Shown here: one piece after another, positions 59,373 to 64,000 of the stretch
How the letters are laid out: each line of letters opens with the position of its first letter
How positions within the stretch are numbered: the stretch's first letter is position 1
From: Candidatus Lachnoclostridium pullistercoris
GTDB lineage: Bacteria > Bacillota > Clostridia > Lachnospirales > Lachnospiraceae
Reading direction: 5' to 3'
NCBI GenBank assembly: GCA_019119775.1
Contig: DWWL01000040.1
Span: 1 to 64,000, forward strand
Length of the DNA stretch: 64,000 nucleotides
Notes under the pieces: generated by a model
The model's input: only the letters and a program-made list of their open reading frames with translations
What the model was told of the DNA's origin: nothing
Database searches by the model: none
Translations under genes and position numbers: made by a program

Positions 59373-60476
59373 ATGAGACCATTGCAAATGCTGATCAAGC
59401 CGGCATCCTCCAACTGCAATTTGAACTGCCGGTACTGCTTCTACTGCGATGAGGGGAAGAACCGGGAGAATTTCAGCTACGGATTTATGAGCGAAGAGAC
59501 TCTGGAGATCCTGGTGAAGAAGGCGTTTGAATATGCGGACGGATTCTGCGGCTTTGCCTTTCAGGGGGGAGAGCCGACGTTAGTGGGGCTGCCGTTTTTT
59601 GAGCGCCTGATTGAGCTGCAGAAAAAATATAATAAAAACCATATCCAGGTGGACAACAGCATCCAGACCAACGGCTATGGGCTGACAGAGGAGTGGGCGG
59701 AATTTTTTGCCCGGGAGAAATTCCTGGTGGGGCTTTCCCTGGATGGGATCAAATCGACCCACGACGCATACCGGGTCACCCGGAAGGGTGAGGGGAGCTT
59801 CGCAGAGATCATGAAAACGGCGCAGCTGTTTGACCGCTTCGGGGTGGAGTACAACATTCTCACGGTGGTCAACGGAAAGACCGGTCTGAGGGCGGCAAAG
59901 ATCTATGATTTTTATAAGAAAAATAATTTCCGCTATCTGCAGTTTATCGCCTGCCTGGACCCCATCGGGCAGGAGCCGGGAAAACAGCCCTACTCCCTGA
60001 CGCCGGAGGTGTACGGCCGTTTTCTCATGGAACTGTTCGACCGCTGGTACGACGATGTGGAAAAGGGAGAACAGCCCTATATCCGCCAGTTTGAAAACGT
60101 GGTGGGCGTTCTGTCCGGATATGAGCCGGAGTCCTGCGAGCAGAGGGGGATCTGCTCTGTGCAGAACGTGATTGAGGCGGACGGCTCTGTGTACCCCTGC
60201 GATTTTTACGCGCTGGATGAATACCGCCTGGGAAATGTGGCCGCGGACGATTTCTTCTATCTCCAGGCCAACCCGGTCACGGAGCGGTTTGTGCGGGAGT
60301 CGGCTAAATCCATGGAAAGCTGCAGGACCTGCCCCTATTTCAGGATCTGCCGGGGAGGCTGCCGCCGGAACAGGATCACTCTGGCGGATGGGAGCAGGAA
60401 GAATTATTTCTGTTCTGCTTACCGCATGTTTTATGAATACAGCCTGGAACGGTTTCTGAGACTTGCGGGGAGATAA
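59373..60476 (+). CDS. radical SAM/SPASM protein, anaerobic sulfatase-maturase type
   Basis: A 367-residue radical SAM enzyme of the anSME class. The SAM [4Fe-4S] motif is C15-x3-C19-x2-C22 (C-N-L-N-C-R-Y-C); F-Q-G-G-E-P-T is the SAM-contact motif near 62-68; the C-terminal SPASM region has C-S-V-Q-N-V, Y-P-C-D-F-Y, and C-R-T-C-P-Y-F-R-I-C-R-G-G-C for two auxiliary clusters. anSMEs convert a Cys or Ser of sulfatases to formylglycine without oxygen. No sulfatase gene lies in the window, so the substrate may be encoded elsewhere, or be a peptide. The next gene, a sensor kinase, starts 23 bases downstream. Confidence 0.88.
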   Translation: MRPLQMLIKPASSNCNLNCRYCFYCDEGKNRENFSYGFMSEETLEILVKKAFEYADGFCGFAFQGGEPTLVGLPFFERLIELQKKYNKNHIQVDNSIQTNGYGLTEEWAEFFAREKFLVGLSLDGIKSTHDAYRVTRKGEGSFAEIMKTAQLFDRFGVEYNILTVVNGKTGLRAAKIYDFYKKNNFRYLQFIACLDPIGQEPGKQPYSLTPEVYGRFLMELFDRWYDDVEKGEQPYIRQFENVVGVLSGYEPESCEQRGICSVQNVIEADGSVYPCDFYALDEYRLGNVAADDFFYLQANPVTERFVRESAKSMESCRTCPYFRICRGGCRRNRITLADGSRKNYFCSAYRMFYEYSLERFLRLAGR

Positions 60477-60499
60477 ATTCTGCCAGGGGGGGAGGAAAA

Positions 60500-62227
60500 A
60501 TGGGCAGGAAGACAGAGAAAAATTATATAAAACGGTATTTTCTGAGATTGTTTCTGCTGGTGTCGGTCCTGGTGAGCGTTATGGGGATCGCCCTGATGCA
60601 GTTTTCAAAGCGCGTGGTGGGAGACGAGATCATCAAGCTGCACCAGACCATTCTCCGCAGCACTGCCGGGGAGGTCAGCGCCGTCCTGGGAGATCTGCAG
60701 GAGAGTCTTCTGGAGATAGGAGAAAATGTCCAGGTGATGGAGTGGCTGGAGAACGGCGGCGGGAAAAATGAGATCGACGGGCTGGTGGAGGACGAGATCT
60801 ACCTTAATTTCAAGCGGGGCAACCCGCTCCGCGTATACATTTACGACAGGGACAGCCTCCGGTACTGCAGCGATCAGCCGGAGATTTCCTGGGACATGGT
60901 GAGAGAGCGGCTGGAAGACGGGGAGGAAAAGGATTTCTGGATGACGGGGCCTGTGCGGATGGAGGAAGAAGGCCTGTATCGAAACAGCTTCTTCATGATG
61001 CAGCGGGTGCGGAATCTGTTAAACGGCGATACGGTGGGCTATGTGTGCTTTCAGTTCAGCGAAAAGAGCCTGTATGACGCCTACTCCAGGCTGCGGGAGG
61101 CGGAGAGAGAATACTATATTGTGGATCCCGCCGGAGTGCTGGTATCCGGGGACACGAAAAATGAGATCGGACAGCAGAATGGGCTGGGGTCAGGCATCCC
61201 CAGGCTGGACGGGGCCGGATACAGCACGGAAAAGAGCGGATCGGCCAGAACGCTCTGCTTTTATGAGCCGATCATGGGGACGGACTGGTACATGCTGGAA
61301 AAAGCGGACGTGCGGGGGATCTGGCAGTCTTTAGACCGGGTGGCGTATTTTGCCGCCGGACTGACGGCGCTGTTTTTGGCCAGCGTTCTGCCTCTGACCT
61401 TTGTGTCCTGGAAGAATATTGTAAAGCCGGTGGGAGTGATCAAAGAGAAGATGGCCCGGGTGGCGGAGGGAAACCTGAATGTTTCCATCGACCCGGAGGA
61501 GAAGGGAAAGGGAGAATTTGCGGAGATTGCGGATTCCTTCAATGATATGACGGAGCGGCTGGCGGATCAGGTGGAGAAGATCCGGGAGATCGAGCGGAAC
61601 AAGCATCTTCTGGAGCTGGATTTCCTTCAGGCGCAGATCAATCCCCATTTCATCTACAACACCCTGAGTTCCATCCGCTTTTACGTGGAGATGGGGAAAA
61701 ATGAGGAGGCGGAGGAGATGCTGATCGATTTCTCCAAGATCCTGAGAAAGACCCTTTCCCGGTCGGAAAAATTCATCAGCCTGGGGGAGGAGACGGAGAC
61801 CATCGTCCATTATATCAGTCTTCAGAAGAAGAGATACCGGGACCGGTTTACGGTGGAATTTGATATCAGGGAGAATACAAAGTCATCCCTGGTGCCGGAT
61901 TTCATCCTGCAGCCGATTGTGGAAAATGCGATTTTTTACAGCCTGCGCCAGGATCAGATCTGCCATATAAAGATCAGCAGCTGGCTGAAGGACAAGGATC
62001 TGTATGTCAGCGTGCGGGATGACGGAGTCGGGATGGAGGCGGAAAAGATCAGCGAGATCCTGGGGAAGGATCTCACTGTGAACAAAGTCGGGATCCGGAA
62101 CGTGGATCAGCGCCTGAAGCTGAATTTCGGCGCCGGATACGGCCTGAGGATCCGCAGCGAAAAAGGAAAGGGAACTGAGGTAATTCTTGTCATGCCTTCC
62201 ACGGCGGAGAGGGGAAGAGGAAAATGA
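60500..62227 (+). CDS. YesM/LytS-type sensor histidine kinase
   Basis: A 575-residue membrane kinase. TM1 is at about 14-34, an extracellular sensor domain spans about 35-280, TM2 is at about 284-305, a HAMP domain spans about 310-360, then a His_kinase domain follows with His383 in Q-A-Q-I-N-P-H-F-I-Y-N-T-L, and HATPase_c with N-A-I-F-Y-S and R-D-D-G-V-G-M. Its stop overlaps the response-regulator start by 4 bases (ATGA). Such pairs normally sense extracellular oligosaccharides or related ligands and control an adjacent ABC importer; the lipoprotein gene at 63883 is the likely target. Confidence 0.93.
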   Translation: MGRKTEKNYIKRYFLRLFLLVSVLVSVMGIALMQFSKRVVGDEIIKLHQTILRSTAGEVSAVLGDLQESLLEIGENVQVMEWLENGGGKNEIDGLVEDEIYLNFKRGNPLRVYIYDRDSLRYCSDQPEISWDMVRERLEDGEEKDFWMTGPVRMEEEGLYRNSFFMMQRVRNLLNGDTVGYVCFQFSEKSLYDAYSRLREAEREYYIVDPAGVLVSGDTKNEIGQQNGLGSGIPRLDGAGYSTEKSGSARTLCFYEPIMGTDWYMLEKADVRGIWQSLDRVAYFAAGLTALFLASVLPLTFVSWKNIVKPVGVIKEKMARVAEGNLNVSIDPEEKGKGEFAEIADSFNDMTERLADQVEKIREIERNKHLLELDFLQAQINPHFIYNTLSSIRFYVEMGKNEEAEEMLIDFSKILRKTLSRSEKFISLGEETETIVHYISLQKKRYRDRFTVEFDIRENTKSSLVPDFILQPIVENAIFYSLRQDQICHIKISSWLKDKDLYVSVRDDGVGMEAEKISEILGKDLTVNKVGIRNVDQRLKLNFGAGYGLRIRSEKGKGTEVILVMPSTAERGRGK

Positions 62228-63711
62228 AAATATTGATTGTGGACGACGAGACGCCCATCCGGGAGTGGATTCAGTTCAGCATTGAGCGGGGCGGCCGGGA
62301 AGATCTGCAGGTGGCGGCTGTGGCGGAAAACGGGGAGGAAGCCTTTAAGCTGGCGTTGAAGCATCATGTGGACGTGGTCATCACGGACATCCGCATGCCG
62401 GGGATGGACGGGATCGAGCTCATGAAGAAGATCCTGGAGGCGATGCCCTATACTTACTTTATCATCCTCACCAATTACGCGGAATTTTCCTACGCGCGGG
62501 AAGCCATCACCTACGGGGCCAAAAAATATCTGCTTAAGTCGGAAATGCGGGGGAAGGATATTCTGGATGCGCTGGAGGAGATACGGGAGGATATGGACAG
62601 GAAAACGGTGGACCGGTCCGCGGACCGGTATTCCAACGGCTATCTGGATATTTTTGACTGCTACTACAACCTGGACAAAGAAGAGTTCCTGATGGAGTTC
62701 TGGCAGCGCCATGAATTTCGCTGCGACGAATGGTTTCAGGTGATCGCCATGGAAAAGAGGGACAGCGAGAGGCAGATGGAGCTTTTTGAGGAGTTCAGGA
62801 GAAAGGAGATCTGCCACAGCCTGGTGCCGGCCATGAAAAACAGCAGCATCTATTTTATCGTGCAGGCGGCGCAGAAGGAGGATCTGCAGCCGGTGCGCGA
62901 ACAGTTTTTCCGTATGTACGCCAAGAGCGGACAGGGGCTGGCGGTGTCCGGCAGGATCCGGAAGGGGATCGGCGGGATTATGCCGTCCCTGGAGGAGGCG
63001 GAGAAGGTTCTTCAGTACAGTTTTGTCTGCCAGGGAGGCTTTATGGAGGTGGAGACGGCGGAGGCTCTCCCGCCTTTAAACCGGGCGGACATCCAGAGAG
63101 AGTACAGCAAGACTCTGAACGGGCTTTTGTACGAGAGCAGGGAGACGGTTCTGGCCAATCTGGAACGGTGGTTTGACAGCCTGAAGGGCCCGTCCCTGGA
63201 TGACCTGCCCTGGGTGCGGGAGACCTGTCTGAAAATGGTGATACGGATCGAGGAGGTGTGCGCGGAACACATTTCGGATTACGGAGAGGAGCATAAGCCG
63301 GATACGAGCTGGACGCTGGAGTACTGCCGCCGGTTCTGCAAAGACCTGGTGGACCGCATCTATTCGGAGGAAAATTTCCGTTACTCCCAGAGCGTCCGGG
63401 AGGCGATCCGGTATATCCATGAGAACTATGCCAGAGATATCACCCTGAACGAGGTGGCCGGCCACATATACCGCTCGCCGGAGTATTTCAGCCGCCTGTT
63501 CAAGGCGGAGACAGGGGAGAAATTCAGTACCTATCTGACGGCTTACCGCATACGGAGGGCCAGGGACCTGCTCTCCAGTACCGATATGAAGATCTATGAG
63601 ATCGCCTACGCGGTGGGCTACACCTCTCCCAGCTACTTTTCCAAGATGTACCGGGAGTATATGGGGGTGGCTCCGGAAGTCACAAGAAGTCAAAAAAATA
63701 ACAGAATGTAA
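62224..63711 (+). CDS. YesN-type AraC-family response regulator
   Basis: A 495-residue regulator. The receiver domain (1-120) has Asp55 in V-I-T-D-I-R-M-P-G-M-D-G and the switch Lys in K-Y-L-L-K. A long middle region (about 130-390) of uncertain fold follows. The C-terminal AraC double HTH (about 395-490) has Y-A-R-D-I-T-L-N-E-V-A-G-H-I-Y and I-A-Y-A-V-G-Y-T-S-P-S-Y-F-S-K-M-Y-R-E. The start overlaps the kinase stop. A structured terminator region follows, then a solute-binding lipoprotein gene. Confidence 0.93.
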   Translation: MKILIVDDETPIREWIQFSIERGGREDLQVAAVAENGEEAFKLALKHHVDVVITDIRMPGMDGIELMKKILEAMPYTYFIILTNYAEFSYAREAITYGAKKYLLKSEMRGKDILDALEEIREDMDRKTVDRSADRYSNGYLDIFDCYYNLDKEEFLMEFWQRHEFRCDEWFQVIAMEKRDSERQMELFEEFRRKEICHSLVPAMKNSSIYFIVQAAQKEDLQPVREQFFRMYAKSGQGLAVSGRIRKGIGGIMPSLEEAEKVLQYSFVCQGGFMEVETAEALPPLNRADIQREYSKTLNGLLYESRETVLANLERWFDSLKGPSLDDLPWVRETCLKMVIRIEEVCAEHISDYGEEHKPDTSWTLEYCRRFCKDLVDRIYSEENFRYSQSVREAIRYIHENYARDITLNEVAGHIYRSPEYFSRLFKAETGEKFSTYLTAYRIRRARDLLSSTDMKIYEIAYAVGYTSPSYFSKMYREYMGVAPEVTRSQKNNRM

Positions 63712-63728
63712 AAATAATGATATAAATG

Positions 63729-63787
63729 AGGACTGTCACTGGAAAAGAAGTTAAAAAACTTCTGAAAATAGTTGGCAGTCTTTATTT
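63729..63787 (+). terminator. terminator after the YesM/YesN pair
   Basis: AGGACTGTCACT pairs with AGTTGGCAGTCTT (one G-U, a bulge) around an inner GAAGTT-A4-AACTTC hairpin and is followed by TTTATTT. Confidence 0.65.
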
Positions 63788-63882
63788 ATGAAAGAGGGAA
63801 GATATATTAGAATTTTTTATAGAAACTATTAACTTCAGAGGAGCCGGCAGAGGCTTTTCACACAGGAGAAAAGGAGAGCATT

Positions 63883-64000
63883 ATGAAGAAGAAACAGTTT
63901 GCAGCGCTGACAATGGCAGTAGTGATGGCATGTTCCATGGCTGCCTGCGGGGGAGCAGAGACGGAGGAGACAGCAGGAAACGGATCTGGAGCTAACGCGG
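63883..64000 (+). CDS. solute-binding lipoprotein (partial, runs off the window)
   Basis: Only the first 39 codons are present. A Lys-rich start, hydrophobic core and the lipobox M-A-A-C-G (Cys about residue 22) are followed by a Gly/Glu/Thr-rich linker, the typical start of an ABC-importer binding protein. AAAGGAGAG precedes the ATG. Directly downstream of a YesM/YesN pair, it is probably the first gene of the sugar importer which that pair controls. Confidence 0.8.
   Translation, partial: MKKKQFAALTMAVVMACSMAACGGAETEETAGNGSGANA

Overview
The window looks like a chromosomal segment of an anaerobic, gut-type Firmicute, most probably of the family Lachnospiraceae (genus not resolved). The grounds are strong AGGAGG-type ribosome sites throughout, a moderately GC-rich coding background, DUF5688 and CmpB-type membrane proteins, a YARHG lipoprotein, YesM/YesN-type two-component genes, an anaerobic radical-SAM maturase, and a group B/group C [FeFe]-hydrogenase cluster. 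I saw no rRNA, tRNA, CRISPR array, intact transposon or origin. The only mobile-element trace is a 5'-truncated tyrosine recombinase at the AT-rich left edge (about 1-700).

Layout. 1.0-13.2 kb is mostly core: uvrB, feoAB, a DUF5688 gene (minus strand), acylphosphatase, an M20 amidohydrolase, then recQ-rsmH paralogue-MBL hydrolase-aminotransferase, ended by a strong terminator. 13.3-24.8 kb holds a YARHG/PstS-like lipoprotein, a YtcJ amidohydrolase with a SUFU-domain partner, mgtE, a duplicated CmpB membrane protein, a hybrid histidine kinase and a NagB-like sugar-phosphate isomerase. 24.8-31.8 kb is a visibly AT-richer catabolic island: RidA diverges from an operon of M20 peptidase, AbgT transporter, threonine-synthase-like PLP lyase, YheO/DauR-type regulator, KDG kinase and KDPG aldolase. 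The RidA/M20 intergenic region carries five helically phased copies of a TCAAC-A5-GTTGA palindrome, one embedding the -35 box. 31.8-35.3 kb is a nitrate/sulfonate-type ABC importer with a consensus promoter, plus an arginase-fold protein. 35.5-43 kb holds a tandem alpha/beta hydrolase with an SLC13-type carrier, then a LysR-flanked UxaA-family dehydratase split into two genes around its own transporter, and a GNAT gene.

44.1-45.8 kb is a compact AT-richer pair: an OLD/ABC-like ATPase overlapping a small protein with a PD-(D/E)XK-like motif. It is the best candidate here for an undescribed (probably defence) system. 45.8-50.6 kb is a hydrogen/redox-sensing cluster: thioredoxin-like [2Fe-2S] protein, sensory [FeFe]-hydrogenase with PAS, PP2C phosphatase and group B hydrogenase. 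51.3-59.2 kb is a YgeV-like sigma-54 activator followed by three palindromic enhancer-like sites, a textbook -24/-12 promoter, and diaminopropionate ammonia-lyase, YgeY hydrolase, sodium:solute symporter and N-acyl-D-amino-acid deacylase. The right end has an orphan anSME-like radical SAM protein, a YesM/YesN pair and the start of a solute-binding lipoprotein.

The common theme is scavenging of peptides, unusual amino acids and sugar acids under dedicated regulators, beside core DNA repair and iron uptake.
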